Assembly (NCBI RefSeq): GCF_022230925.1 | Contig: NZ_JAKKFH010000026.1 | Span: forward strand, 123,537 to 187,536 | DNA: 64,000 nucleotides | Source: Micromonospora alfalfae | GTDB lineage: Bacteria; Actinomycetota; Actinomycetes; Mycobacteriales; Micromonosporaceae | Reading direction: 5' to 3' | In this document: positions 45,143 to 53,919 of the stretch, one piece after another | How positions within the stretch are numbered: position 1 is the first letter of the stretch | Layout: every line of letters starts with the position of its first letter | The notes under the pieces: model-generated | Databases searched by the model: none | What the model saw: only the letters and a program-made list of their open reading frames with translations | What the model was told of the DNA's origin: nothing | Made by a program: the position numbers and the translations under genes

Positions 45143-46627
45143 TCAACCGGACGCGGCGCTTCGGTACGGATCGATTCCGACGCCCACCCCGGGCGGGCCT
45201 GACGGGTCGGTGGCCGACGACGGCCGGGCCGGGCGTCGGGGCACCGTGGTCAGCGCCACCAGCCACGCGGCGACCACCAGACCGGCGGCCACGGCGAACG
45301 CGGTCCGGTAGCCGCCGGCGAGCGCGGCGGTCTCGGCCCAGCCGGCGGCCCTCAGCGCGTCGCTGCGGGTGGCCGCCAGGGTGGCCAGCGCGGCCAGGCC
45401 GACCGCTCCGCCGACCTGTTGGGTGGTGTTGGCAAGGCCGGAGGCGAGCCCGGCGTCGGTGTCGGTCGCGCCGGCCATGGCCACCGTGGTGACCGCCGGC
45501 AGGGTCAGGCCGCCGGCCACCCCGAAGATCAACATCGCGGGGAGTACGTCAGCGACGTAGGCGCCGTCGGAGGGCAGCCGGGCGAGCAGGAGGAAGCCGA
45601 CGGTCGCCACGCCGAGCCCGACCAGCAGAACCATGCGGGCACCGAAGCGGGCGACCAGCCGACCGGCCAGGCCGAGCGAGACCACGGCGATCACGACAGG
45701 GGTGGGCAGGAAGGCCCAGCCGGTCGCGGCGGCGTCCAGCCCCAGCACCAGTTGCAGCTCCACGGCGAGCAGGAACTGGAATCCGAAGTACGCGCAGACC
45801 ATGAGGAACTGCACGGCGTTCGCCGCCACCAGGCCCGGGACGCGCAGCACCCGGGGCGGCACCAGCGGGGTCGCCGCCACCCGCTGGCGCAGCGCGAACC
45901 CGCCGAGCAGCAGCGCCGCGAGGGCCACCGCGCCGAGCGTCCGGGGGTTGGTCCAGCCGTGCTCGCCGGTGCCGACGATGCCCAGCACGGCGGCCATCAG
46001 ACCGGCGGTGGCGAGCAGCGCGCCGGGCAGGTCCAGGCCGGCCCGCAGGCCGATCCCTCGTTCGGCCGGGATTCGGCGGAGGGCCGCGATGAGGATGGCC
46101 GCCCCGATCGGCACGTTGACCAGGAAGATCGTCCGCCACCCGGCGGCCTGGGTGAGCACCCCTCCGGCGACAGTCCCGACCGACGCGCCGGCCGCGCCGG
46201 TGAAGCTGAAGACGGCGATGGCGCGGGCCCGCTCGGCCGCTTCCGGGTAGAGCCGGACGATCATGCCGAGGCTGACCGCCATGGCCAGCGCACCGCCGAC
46301 GCCCTGCCCGAACCGCGCGCCCACCAGCACTGCCGGCCCGCTGGCGACCGCGCAGGCCAGCGAGGCCGCTGTGAACAGCGTGACCCCGGCCAGGAAGACC
46401 CTGCGCCGGCCCAGCAGGTCACCGAGCCGGCCGGCGAGCAGCAGCAGTCCGCCGAACGCGACAAGGTAGGCGTTCACCACCCAGGCCAGGCCGGCGGCGC
46501 TGAAGCCCAGGTCGCGTTGGATGGCGGGCAGCGCCACCGCGACGACTGTGCCATCCAGGATGATCATCAGGCTGCCGGCGCAGAGCACCAGCAACGCCGG
46601 CCAACGGGATGGGACGACACGTTCCAC
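45143..46627 (-). CDS. DHA2-type MFS drug exporter (EmrB/QacA family)
   Basis: Fourteen-helix drug:proton antiporter of 494 residues. LDGTVVAVALPAIQ in the first helix (motif D1) and GRLGDLLGRRRVF (motif A) are the diagnostic motifs, and GGALAMAVSLGM and GASVGTVAGGVLTQAAGWR (motif C region) follow. The GTG at 46627 is preceded by AAGGAGG; an extra GTG six codons earlier is less likely. It is divergent from an HxlR-type regulator, 76 bases away, in the usual arrangement of regulator and drug pump. Confidence 0.9.
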   Translation of the reverse strand: MERVVPSRWPALLVLCAGSLMIILDGTVVAVALPAIQRDLGFSAAGLAWVVNAYLVAFGGLLLLAGRLGDLLGRRRVFLAGVTLFTAASLACAVASGPAVLVGARFGQGVGGALAMAVSLGMIVRLYPEAAERARAIAVFSFTGAAGASVGTVAGGVLTQAAGWRTIFLVNVPIGAAILIAALRRIPAERGIGLRAGLDLPGALLATAGLMAAVLGIVGTGEHGWTNPRTLGAVALAALLLGGFALRQRVAATPLVPPRVLRVPGLVAANAVQFLMVCAYFGFQFLLAVELQLVLGLDAAATGWAFLPTPVVIAVVSLGLAGRLVARFGARMVLLVGLGVATVGFLLLARLPSDGAYVADVLPAMLIFGVAGGLTLPAVTTVAMAGATDTDAGLASGLANTTQQVGGAVGLAALATLAATRSDALRAAGWAETAALAGGYRTAFAVAAGLVVAAWLVALTTVPRRPARPSSATDPSGPPGVGVGIDPYRSAASG

Positions 46628-46658
46628 GAATCCTCCTTGGTGCACGATTTGTTACCGA

Positions 46659-46675
46659 GGTCATCGTCTGTGACC
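46659..46675. promoter_or_regulatory. Candidate operator between MFS and HxlR genes
   Basis: Inverted repeat ggtca-7-tgacc (46659-46663 and 46671-46675) in the 76-base divergent gap. It lies 29 bases before the HxlR start and 32 before the pump start, so one bound protein could control both. Confidence 0.5.
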
Positions 46676-46703
46676 ATGAGGCGGAGCGGAAGGAGGCACT
46701 TTG

Positions 46704-47135
46704 ATGTCCCAGAGGAACAGCGATGTGTCCGCGCTGGTCGAGGCCGAGTTGACCTGCTCAGCCGGGAACGTGCCGTTCACCCCCGGTCAGGCTCGGGCGT
46801 GCACCGTCCGCGAGGTGCTCGACCGGGTCGGCGGCAAGTGGAGCATCGGCATCCTGGTGGCCGCCTCGCACGGGCCGGTGCGCTTCACCGAGCTGGAGCG
46901 GCACATCGAGGGGATCAGCCGCCGGATGCTCACGCTGACCCTGCGCAACCTGGAGCGGGACGGCCTGCTGCACCGCACTGTCTACCCGACCGTCCCGCCC
47001 AAGGTCGAGTACACCGCCACCCCGATGGCCCTGGAGCTCTACGAGTCGCTGGTGGCGCTGACCAGCTGGGCCGAGCGGCACCGGCGGGCCATCGCCGAGG
47101 CCCGGACCAGGTACGACACCCAGCACACCCGATAA
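46704..47135 (+). CDS. HxlR family transcriptional regulator
   Basis: Winged-helix regulator of 143 residues. The HxlR signature is visible: REVLDRVGGKWSIGILVAA, then GPVRFTELERHIEGISRRML, LTLRNLERDGLLHRTVY and PPKVEYTATPM. A Cys in LTCSAGN and another in ARACTVRE precede the domain and could sense oxidants or electrophiles. The ATG at 46704 has AAGGAGG seven bases upstream. It is divergent from the MFS exporter and likely represses it. Confidence 0.93.
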   Translation: MSQRNSDVSALVEAELTCSAGNVPFTPGQARACTVREVLDRVGGKWSIGILVAASHGPVRFTELERHIEGISRRMLTLTLRNLERDGLLHRTVYPTVPPKVEYTATPMALELYESLVALTSWAERHRRAIAEARTRYDTQHTR

Positions 47136-47171
47136 GCCGCCAAGGGGTGTGGTGAACGCCACCGCTTCCAT

Positions 47172-47206
47172 CTGACCGATCGGTCAGGGTCTGACCGATC
47201 GGTCAG
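47172..47206. promoter_or_regulatory. Tandem TetR operator (two 16-bp palindromes)
   Basis: Two exact copies of the perfect palindrome ctgaccgatcggtcag, at 47172-47187 and 47191-47206, with centres 19 bases apart (about two helical turns). They lie 30 bases upstream of the TetR start. The direct repetition, perfect symmetry and position make autoregulation by the downstream TetR protein likely. Confidence 0.9.
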
Positions 47207-47235
47207 GCATGCTGGTCTGCGGGAGGTGGACCGGC

Positions 47236-47823
47236 ATGGTCAGAGCGGTACCCGACACGCACGGCGAGATCCTCGCCGCCGCGGCGCGGCAGTTCACTGT
47301 GAGCGGATACCGGGGCACCTCCCTGCAGGACATCGCCCGGGAGGTCGGCTGTTCCAAGGCCACGGTGCTCTACCACTTCGCCAACAAGGAAGCCCTGCTC
47401 GCCGAACTGATGGCACCCGCGATCGCTGTGCTCCGCAACCTCGACGACCAGCTCAACGGCCTGACCGGAGCGGCCGCCCAGGAGGTCGCCGCACAGGGCT
47501 TCGTCGACCTCGCGGTCCGGTTCCGGCAGGAGATCGCGGTACTGCGCGGCGAGTTCCCGGAGCTGCTGTGCCAGCCGGCCTTCGCGCACATCCAGGAGAT
47601 TTCAGACCGGCTGCGGGACGCGTTGGCCGGGCACTCCGACCGGCCGGGCGCCCGGATCGCCGCGCTGGTCCTGCTCGCCGGCATCTCCGAGGCATGCGCC
47701 GAGTTCGCCGACATCCCCGACGACGAACTGCGCCTCGGCCTGCTCACCCTCGCCCGGCGGGCCGTCGAACCCGTCGACGCACCACTGCCCCATCCACCCA
47801 CGACCGAGGACAAGGACTCCTGA
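47236..47823 (+). CDS. TetR family transcriptional regulator
   Basis: Repressor of 195 residues. The N-terminal helix-turn-helix (RQFTVSGYRGTSLQDIAREV, then GCSKATVLYHFANKEALLAEL) is standard. The C-terminal domain is helical, with no clear ligand motif. Start chosen at ATG 47236 behind GGGAGG; a frame extends nine codons more. Its stop overlaps the MMPL start by one base (TGATG), so the two are translationally coupled, and the tandem operator lies immediately upstream. Confidence 0.93.
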   Translation: MVRAVPDTHGEILAAAARQFTVSGYRGTSLQDIAREVGCSKATVLYHFANKEALLAELMAPAIAVLRNLDDQLNGLTGAAAQEVAAQGFVDLAVRFRQEIAVLRGEFPELLCQPAFAHIQEISDRLRDALAGHSDRPGARIAALVLLAGISEACAEFADIPDDELRLGLLTLARRAVEPVDAPLPHPPTTEDKDS

Positions 47824-50075
47824 TGGCCACCCTGCTCTACCGGCTCGGCCGGGGCGCGTTGCGCCGGCGACGGCTCGTCGTCGCGCTCTGGCTCGTCGTA
47901 CTCGTCGTCGCCGGCCTGGCCGCGGCGACCCTGCGCGGCCCGACGGCGAGCAACTTCACCATGCCCGGCACCGAAAGCCAGCGCGCGCTCGACCTGCTGG
48001 CCGACCAGTTCCCCGCAGCCAGCGGCGCCACCGGCACCATCGCGGTCAAGGCGCCCGCCGACGGCCAACTGGCCACCCCGCAGGGTCAGGCAGTGGTGCA
48101 GGAACTCGTCCAGCAGGCCTCGGCACTGCCCGGCGTGGTCGGCGCGGTCAACCCGCTCCAGGTCGGCGCGGTCTCACCCAACGGCCGGTACGCGCTGGTC
48201 CAGGTCCAGTTCGCCACTGGCGGGGACGACGTGACCGACGAGCAGCGCACCGCGTACGAGCAGGTTGGCGCGGCGGCCAAGGCGCAGGGCTGGCAGGTCG
48301 CCCCCGGCGGTGAGGTGCTCGGCGGCGAGCCGGAGATCGGCTCCACCGAGGCGCTCGGCGTGCTTGTCGCCGCGATCGTCCTGATCATCACGTTCGGTTC
48401 CCTGGTCGCCGCCGGCATGACGATGCTCAACGCGCTGATCGGCGTGGGCGCCGGCATGGCCGGACTGTTCGCGCTGAGCGGCGCCGTCCAGCTCACCAGC
48501 ACCGCGCCGATCCTGGCGCTGATGCTCGGTCTCGCTGTCGGCATCGACTACTCACTCTTCATCACCTCCCGACACCGGCAGAACCTGCTCGACGGCCTGT
48601 CCCCGGAGGAGGCGGTCGGCCGGGCCGTGGGTACCGCCGGCTCGGCAGTGGTCTTCGCCGGCGCCACAGTGGTCATCGCCCTGGCCGGGCTCGCCGTGGT
48701 CGACATCCCGTTCCTCACCGTGATGGGTCTCGCCGCCGCCGGCACTGTCACCGTCGCCGTGCTGGTCGCCATCACCCTCCAGCCGGCGCTGCTCGGCTTC
48801 GCCGGTCGCCGGGTGCTCCCCCGCCGGCTGCGCTCCGTTCCCACCGACGGCACCGCCGCCGACGGCACCGTCGCCGACGAGGACGACTCGGACGTCACCG
48901 ACCGGCCCGCCGCGGCCAAGACCACGACCACGACCACGACCGAGGAGCGCAACCGGTTCGGTTTCCGCTGGGCGCGACTCGTCACCAGGTTCCGCGTACC
49001 GGTCATCCTGGTCGGCCTGCTCGGCCTGGGGCTGCTCGCGCTGCCCACGCCGGACATGCGGCTGGCCCTGCCGGGCGCAGCGACGGCCGCCGTCGGCTCA
49101 CCCGCCCGGGTGGCGAACGACCTGACCGTCGAGGGCTTCGGGGCGGGCTTCACCGGCCGGCTCGCGGTGGTGGTCGCCGGTGACACGCCACAGGCCACCT
49201 CGGCCGCCGTGCCGCAGGTCACCGCCCTGCTCCAGCGCACCGAGAACGTCCTCGCGGTGGCGCCGCCCCAGCTCAGTCCGGACGGCCGGACCGCGCTGCT
49301 CGGCGTGGTCCCGAAGACCGGCCCGACCGACGAGGCCACCGAGACCCTGGTGCACGACATCCGTGGCGCGGTGAGCGGAATCCCCGACGCGGACGTGCTG
49401 CTCACCGGCGTCACCGCCATCGGCATCGACGTATCCGAGAAGCTCTCCGACGCGCTACCGATCTACCTGCTGCTGGTGGTCGGTCTCTCGGTGCTGCTGC
49501 TGATGCTGGTGTTCCGTTCGCTGCTGGTGCCGATCAAGGCAGCGCTGGGCTTCCTGCTCACCGTCGCCGCCACGTTCGGCATCACGGTGGCCGTCTTCCA
49601 GCAGGGACACCTCGCCGACCTCGTCGGCCTGGACACGCCCGGCCCGCTGATCAGCTTCCTGCCGATCCTGCTCATCGGCATCCTGTTCGGGCTCGCCATG
49701 GACTACGAGGTGTTCCTGGTCTCCCGGATGCGGGAGGACTTCGTCCACGGTGAGACCGCCCGACAGGCCACCATCAGCGGCATGGGGCACGGCGCACGGG
49801 TGGTCACGGCCGCCGCGCTGATCATGATCTCGGTCTTCGGGGGCTTCGTCTTCCTGGAGGACCCGGTGATCAAGTCGATGGGCTTCGCGCTCGCCATCGG
49901 CGTCGCCATCGACGCGTTCGTGGTCCGGATGACAATCGTCCCGGCGGTGATGTCGCTGCTCGGCGACCGCGCCTGGTGGCTGCCGCGCTGGCTCAACCGC
50001 GTCCTGCCCAACGTGGACATCGAAGGCGAGGGCCTGCGGACCCACCTCGAAGACCGCACCCCCACGCACGTCTGA
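47823..50075 (+). CDS. MMPL family transporter
   Basis: Large RND-superfamily exporter of 750 residues with two MMPL halves. Each has one helix, an extracytoplasmic loop, and five helices. GIDYSLFITSRHRQNL (about residue 240) and its partner AMDYEVFLVSRMREDFVHG (about 625) are the family signatures with the conserved Asp-Tyr pair. A charged Thr/Asp-rich linker at about 340-375 joins the halves. Relatives export lipids, siderophores or antibiotics. It begins at ATG 47823, overlapping the TetR stop, and a palindrome follows the stop. Confidence 0.9.
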   Translation: MATLLYRLGRGALRRRRLVVALWLVVLVVAGLAAATLRGPTASNFTMPGTESQRALDLLADQFPAASGATGTIAVKAPADGQLATPQGQAVVQELVQQASALPGVVGAVNPLQVGAVSPNGRYALVQVQFATGGDDVTDEQRTAYEQVGAAAKAQGWQVAPGGEVLGGEPEIGSTEALGVLVAAIVLIITFGSLVAAGMTMLNALIGVGAGMAGLFALSGAVQLTSTAPILALMLGLAVGIDYSLFITSRHRQNLLDGLSPEEAVGRAVGTAGSAVVFAGATVVIALAGLAVVDIPFLTVMGLAAAGTVTVAVLVAITLQPALLGFAGRRVLPRRLRSVPTDGTAADGTVADEDDSDVTDRPAAAKTTTTTTTEERNRFGFRWARLVTRFRVPVILVGLLGLGLLALPTPDMRLALPGAATAAVGSPARVANDLTVEGFGAGFTGRLAVVVAGDTPQATSAAVPQVTALLQRTENVLAVAPPQLSPDGRTALLGVVPKTGPTDEATETLVHDIRGAVSGIPDADVLLTGVTAIGIDVSEKLSDALPIYLLLVVGLSVLLLMLVFRSLLVPIKAALGFLLTVAATFGITVAVFQQGHLADLVGLDTPGPLISFLPILLIGILFGLAMDYEVFLVSRMREDFVHGETARQATISGMGHGARVVTAAALIMISVFGGFVFLEDPVIKSMGFALAIGVAIDAFVVRMTIVPAVMSLLGDRAWWLPRWLNRVLPNVDIEGEGLRTHLEDRTPTHV

Positions 50076-50089
50076 CCCGCACCACCCCG

Positions 50090-50164
50090 GTCGATCATGG
50101 AGTTGTGGTGCCCGTCGTGCCCCGATCAGAGGCCTTCGTCCAGCACCACAACTCCATGATCGAC
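50090..50164. repeat. Long-loop palindrome in convergent gap
   Basis: Perfect 22-base inverted arms (50090-50111 and 50143-50164, core gatcatggagttgtggtg) with a 31-base loop. It fills most of the gap between the convergent MMPL and esterase genes. It shares its arm core with the element at 15776-15850, about 34 kb away. Confidence 0.95.
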
Positions 50165-50180
50165 GCCATCAGGCACTGCG

Positions 50181-51437
50181 TCAGACGCCGGCCGGGTAGG
50201 TCTCCATCTCGCCGGGGGCCGCTGGCACCGGCAGTGGGTGCAGGGCCGTGGTGTCGTCGCACCAGATGAAGGCGTCATAGCGGTCGCCGAGCCGGGTGGG
50301 CACGTAGTTGCCCCAGGACTCGAACGACGGGTCGTAGACGACCCCGATCGCCCGGTGGTCCACTGTCTCGGTGACCCAGCCCGGCTGGTCGTCACCGCCG
50401 AAGATCAGCACCGCCCGCTCCGGCATCAGCTCGTGCAACCGCCGCTCGATCGAGCCCTCGCGAGCCGGGGGCACCACCATCGCCTCGGGCGGCGAACCCC
50501 AGCGGGGTGCGGCGATCACGGTGCCCCGGTAGCTGCCGAAGCCGACCAGGGCCACCGCGTCCTCGCCGTGCCGCTCCCGGGCCAACTGACCAATGTTGAC
50601 CATCCCGTCGGCGGCCATGTCGGTGGCCCGCGCATCCCCGACGTGCGTGTTGTGCGCCCAGACGATGCCCCGGGCGTCGGGGCCGTAGCGGTCCAACAGC
50701 CGGTCCAGGGTGTCCTGCATGTGGGTGTCGCGGATGTTCCACGAGTCCGGCCCGCCGGCCACCATCGCCCGGTAGTAGCGCTCGGCGCCGGCCACCACCT
50801 CCGCGTTCTGCCAGGCCGAGAAGCGGTCCGGGCCATCGGAGAGGGCGTGTTCGCGGGTCCGGGCGAGCAACCGGACGACCTCCTCCTCGCACCGGGCGGA
50901 GACGAAGCGGCTGGCCGCGCCGTACTCCTCGACCCTCTTGCCGTACGGCTCGAAACACCGGTACGCGTCCTGCGCCGCCTCCAGCGACTTCGGATCCTCC
51001 TCCCCCAGGTAGTCGAAGATCGCCTGCATCGACTCCCAGAGGCTGTACACGTCGAGGCCGTGGAACCCGGCCCGCTGCTCCTCCGGCCGCTCCACGTTCC
51101 AGGCCCGCAACCAACTGGCGAACCGGGCCACCTCGGCATTGGCCCACATCCAGGTCGGCCATCGCTCAAACTGGTGGAGGGCGAGCTGCGGTTCGAGCGC
51201 GCCGCCGGGCGAGGCGGTCACCGAACGGTGCACCCGGTCGCAGTCGGGCCAGTCACCCTCCACCGCGACGAAGGAGAAACCGCACTCCGCGATCAACCGG
51301 CGGGTGAGCTGCTCGCGCAACCGGTAGTAGTCGTAACTGCCGTGGGTGGACTCACCGATCATCACCACCCTGGCGTTCCGAACGCGCTCCAGCAACGGGT
51401 CGAAATCGCTCGGCGCGCCGAGCCGCTGAACCAGCAT
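50181..51437 (-). CDS. Erythromycin esterase family protein
   Basis: Protein of 418 residues of the EreA/B-like fold. IGESTHGSYDYYRLREQL holds the essential Glu and His; AVEGDWPDC, GFHGLDVYSLWES and IVWAHNTHVGDA supply the other conserved blocks. True Ere enzymes hydrolyse macrolide lactones, but most chromosomal members have unknown substrates and many are not resistance genes. Start chosen at ATG 51437, because the upstream frame is unusually Arg/Val-rich. The gene is convergent with the MMPL gene. Confidence 0.87.
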   Translation of the reverse strand: MLVQRLGAPSDFDPLLERVRNARVVMIGESTHGSYDYYRLREQLTRRLIAECGFSFVAVEGDWPDCDRVHRSVTASPGGALEPQLALHQFERWPTWMWANAEVARFASWLRAWNVERPEEQRAGFHGLDVYSLWESMQAIFDYLGEEDPKSLEAAQDAYRCFEPYGKRVEEYGAASRFVSARCEEEVVRLLARTREHALSDGPDRFSAWQNAEVVAGAERYYRAMVAGGPDSWNIRDTHMQDTLDRLLDRYGPDARGIVWAHNTHVGDARATDMAADGMVNIGQLARERHGEDAVALVGFGSYRGTVIAAPRWGSPPEAMVVPPAREGSIERRLHELMPERAVLIFGGDDQPGWVTETVDHRAIGVVYDPSFESWGNYVPTRLGDRYDAFIWCDDTTALHPLPVPAAPGEMETYPAGV

Positions 51438-51564
51438 GCCAGCGGCTACCCGGCCGCCGCTGCGGCAAACCGTGCGCGCAACGCGGGCCGACACGCCGGC
51501 CGCCGGGCCGTCGTGGGCCCAACCAAGCCGGTGTACGACCACCGCGAGCGGGTAGCCGGCCGGC

Positions 51565-51756
51565 ATGACCGTCACCGGGGTTCAGTTGCAGGAGTACCTG
51601 GCCGGGCTCGACTACCCGGTCTCCCGGGAGGACCTGATCCGCTGGGGTCAGGAGAACGGGGCCAGCACAGCGATGTTGCAGATGCTGCAGGCACTGCCAC
51701 CCGACCAGTTCAATTCCCCCGACGAACTAAACGCCGCCCTCTCCACCCCCACCTAA
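51565..51756 (+). CDS. DUF2795 domain protein
   Basis: Small soluble protein of 63 residues made up almost wholly of the DUF2795 domain: an N-terminal helix (TGVQLQEYLAGL), the DYPVSREDLIRWGQENGAS block and a C-terminal DQFNSPDELNAAL helix. The function is unknown. The family is widespread in actinobacteria as single-domain proteins. The ATG at 51565 is 127 bases upstream of the divergent esterase start. A palindrome follows the stop. Confidence 0.8.
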   Translation: MTVTGVQLQEYLAGLDYPVSREDLIRWGQENGASTAMLQMLQALPPDQFNSPDELNAALSTPT

Positions 51757-51786
51757 CCCCCCACCCGGCCCCGGCCCCGGTCCAAC

Positions 51787-51853
51787 CCCGTTGATCATGA
51801 AGTTATTGCCATCCGCCACGGCGTGTCGCGCCGCTAACTTCATGATCAACGGG
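51787..51853. repeat. Long-loop palindrome in convergent gap
   Basis: Perfect 19-base arms, cccgttgatcatgaagtta at 51787-51805 and its complement at 51835-51853, with a 29-base loop. It lies between the convergent DUF2795 and oxidoreductase genes. The core ttgatcatgaagtt is a variant of gatcatggagtt in the 50090 element, so it belongs to a related family. Confidence 0.95.
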
Positions 51854-51873
51854 AACGGCGGGTGGGGTTGGGG

Positions 51874-52776
51874 TTAGGGGACGGGGATGGTGCGGGATTC
51901 GGTGCGGGCGGTTTCGGCGGCGGCGAGGATGCTGACGACCTCGCGGCCGAAGCGGACGTCGCAGCGGTGGTCCCGGGTGCCGGCCCGCACCTGCTCGACG
52001 AGCTGGTCGATGGCGACGCCGAACGCGGTGGCGGCGTCGTTCTCGCCGAACGGGACGTTTTCGATGCCGTTCTCGCCGTAGAACACGAACTCCCGGGCCA
52101 TCGACTCGGTCGGGGCGTCCAGGGACAGCGAGGCGCTGCTCGTGGCACCGCCCTCGTGGGTGAGCAGCAGATGCACCATCCCGCTCGGTCCGTCCATCGC
52201 CGCCACCTGAGTCACCCGGCCCAGCACCGGCAGGAGGATCGAGAGCGCGTGCGGGGCGATGTCCCAGAGCGCACCGTGCTCCCGACGCCACAACGAGCCG
52301 CCGTACGGGCTGCCGTCCTGGAAGATCGAGGCGAACGCCGTGGTCCGGCCGTGCTGCCAGCCCCCGGCGGCGGCGGTGGCGGCGAGGAACGCCGTCACGT
52401 TCGGCTGGAACCGCTGGGTGAAGAAGACGACCGAGGCGACCCCGGACTCGTCGGCGGCGGCCACGACGCGGTCGGCGTCGGCCACGCTGAGCGCCAGCGG
52501 CTTGTCCAGCAACAGGTGCCGGCCGGCGCGGGCGGCCCGGACCGCGATGTCGGCCTGGATGTCCGGCGGCAGGGCGACGGCGATCGCCTCGCACTGCTCG
52601 ATCAGCGCGTCGACGTCGGCGTAGGCGGGCACCCCGTACCGCTCGGCCAGCGCGGAGGCCCGCTCCGGGTTGCGGCCCCACACCCCTACCAGTTCCGCGT
52701 CGGGATGTGCGTGCAGCGCCTTCCCGTGCGTCTCGATCGCCCAGTGACCGGTGCCGAACAAGCCGAACCGCAGCAC
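51874..52776 (-). CDS. Gfo/Idh/MocA family oxidoreductase
   Basis: NAD(P)-dependent oxidoreductase of 300 residues. The Rossmann domain opens with LRFGLFGTGHWAIETHG (GxGxxA-type loop) and has LLDKPLALS, the EKP-like motif with Asp in place of Glu before Lys. The C-terminal domain starts near residue 120, with WRREHGALWDIAPHAL at its centre. Substrates in the family are sugars, inositols and biliverdin; here they are unknown. The GTG at 52776 has GGAGG five bases upstream, and decides against the longer frame. It is divergent from the cupin gene, 260 bases away. Confidence 0.88.
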   Translation of the reverse strand: MLRFGLFGTGHWAIETHGKALHAHPDAELVGVWGRNPERASALAERYGVPAYADVDALIEQCEAIAVALPPDIQADIAVRAARAGRHLLLDKPLALSVADADRVVAAADESGVASVVFFTQRFQPNVTAFLAATAAAGGWQHGRTTAFASIFQDGSPYGGSLWRREHGALWDIAPHALSILLPVLGRVTQVAAMDGPSGMVHLLLTHEGGATSSASLSLDAPTESMAREFVFYGENGIENVPFGENDAATAFGVAIDQLVEQVRAGTRDHRCDVRFGREVVSILAAAETARTESRTIPVP

Positions 52777-53036
52777 GTGTACCTCCGCTGTTTCCCCGCA
52801 CCGCGACAACGCCACGGACGTGATCCACGCTAGTCGCCCGGGCGGCCATGACGGCGGCGGGTTCGACCAATCGAAGCAGCTCACCTTCATTTCCGGGTCG
52901 GTGGTCGAGCTGACCGCCCGGCCGTCGGCGCATCGGTCCGCCCGTGGTCTGCCGGCCCCGCCCGCGCGCCGCTGTCGGCAACGTCAGGTCCGATCTCCGC
53001 CAGACCCGGCAGCCGCGGCGAGGCAGTCTCGACGGC

Positions 53037-53399
53037 ATGCAGAGCACCAATCCAGCGATCACCAGCGGTGTCGTGACGTTTGAACACTGGTACGACTTCA
53101 CCCAGGGCGGCCCCGTGCACCGCGCGCTGCTGCCGTTTCCGTCGACGGCGCCCGCCCCGTTCGAGGTCGCTCGCTGGTCGGTGGCCCCGAACACCTCCAA
53201 CGACCTCGACGTCCACCGGTCCCGCGAGGTGTGGATCATCGTGTCCGGGGCCGGCACCGTGACGTTCGCCAACCAGACGAGGGTCTTGCGGGCCGGAGAC
53301 GTCGCGGCGTTCGACAGCGGAGTGCCGCACCAGATCACGAACGACGGCCCGGACCCGCTCCTGGCCGTCTCCGTCTACTGGCTGCAAGCAGGCGACTGA
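53037..53399 (+). CDS. Cupin domain protein
   Basis: Small cupin of 120 residues. The first motif is NDLDVHRSREVWIIVSGAG, and the second is RAGDVAAFDSGVPHQITNDG; together they give the metal-binding His/Glu pattern with His in the first motif, Glu in REVW and His in PHQI. Such proteins can be isomerases, dioxygenases or sensors. Start chosen at ATG 53037 with the upstream frame rejected as Arg-rich. The 260 bases upstream show no strong hairpin or operator. Confidence 0.82.
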   Translation: MQSTNPAITSGVVTFEHWYDFTQGGPVHRALLPFPSTAPAPFEVARWSVAPNTSNDLDVHRSREVWIIVSGAGTVTFANQTRVLRAGDVAAFDSGVPHQITNDGPDPLLAVSVYWLQAGD

Positions 53400-53497
53400 C
53401 GCTCGGTGGGCACCGGGAACTGCGGGCACCTCGACCTGCGCGTCACACGTGGAGAGGCAGCGCGGCCCTTTACTACGACGGTTAGTAGGCTGGGCCG

Positions 53498-53530
53498 GTG
53501 ACCGAGGCAACGACCGGGTGGTGCCGGTGA
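53498..53530 (+). CDS. Possible leaderless mini-ORF (10 residues)
   Basis: GTG 53498 opens a 10-codon frame coding MTEATTGWCR whose TGA overlaps the GTG (53527) of the membrane protein gene by two bases. A TAGGCT hexamer at 53486-53491 sits 7 bases before the GTG, the spacing expected of a -10 for a leaderless transcript. Such coupled small frames are known in actinobacteria. It might equally be a chance frame. Confidence 0.3.
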   Translation: MTEATTGWCR

Positions 53531-53919
53531 CCAGCGTGGGCGCCGATTCGCCGGTGGACGGGATCGTCGCGACAGTGCCGATCGTGCTGTCACTGCTCGT
53601 CGCGGCATGGGCGCTGGTGGCGGCGGTACGCCACCGACCGCCGGACCGGATGCAGTTCGTCGGCCTGGCCGTACTCGAAGTGGCGTTGTTGGTGTTGACC
53701 GTGCTGGCGCTCGTCGCGGTCGGCGGCGGGGATCGGCCCGGCGAGCCTGGCGCCTTCTTCGGCTATCTGGTCACGCTGGTGTGCCTGCCGCCACTGGCCT
53801 GGGTGCTGGCCCGGATGGAACCGACCCGCTGGGGCTCGGCGATCGTGTGCGCGGTCTGCCTGGTGACCCCGGTGGTGGTGGTCCGCCTGCAGCAGACCTG
53901 GGAGGTGCTCGGTGGTTGA
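53527..53919 (+). CDS. Four-TM hypothetical membrane protein
   Basis: I do not recognise a family. The 130-residue protein has four hydrophobic segments, at about residues 11-33, 44-66, 78-97 and 104-123, with short loops and no catalytic motif. Several in-frame GTG codons (53518, 53521, 53527) could start it; 53527 is favoured because a mini-ORF stop overlaps it. Its stop overlaps the next gene by eight bases, and both products are four-helix proteins of similar size, so they probably function together. Confidence 0.65.
   Translation: MTSVGADSPVDGIVATVPIVLSLLVAAWALVAAVRHRPPDRMQFVGLAVLEVALLVLTVLALVAVGGGDRPGEPGAFFGYLVTLVCLPPLAWVLARMEPTRWGSAIVCAVCLVTPVVVVRLQQTWEVLGG

Noticed and set aside
53472..53486. 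ACTA...TAGT dyad as a BlaI-type operator
   Set aside because: Only four-base half sites with unmatched centre; it may be part of the promoter of the next genes instead.
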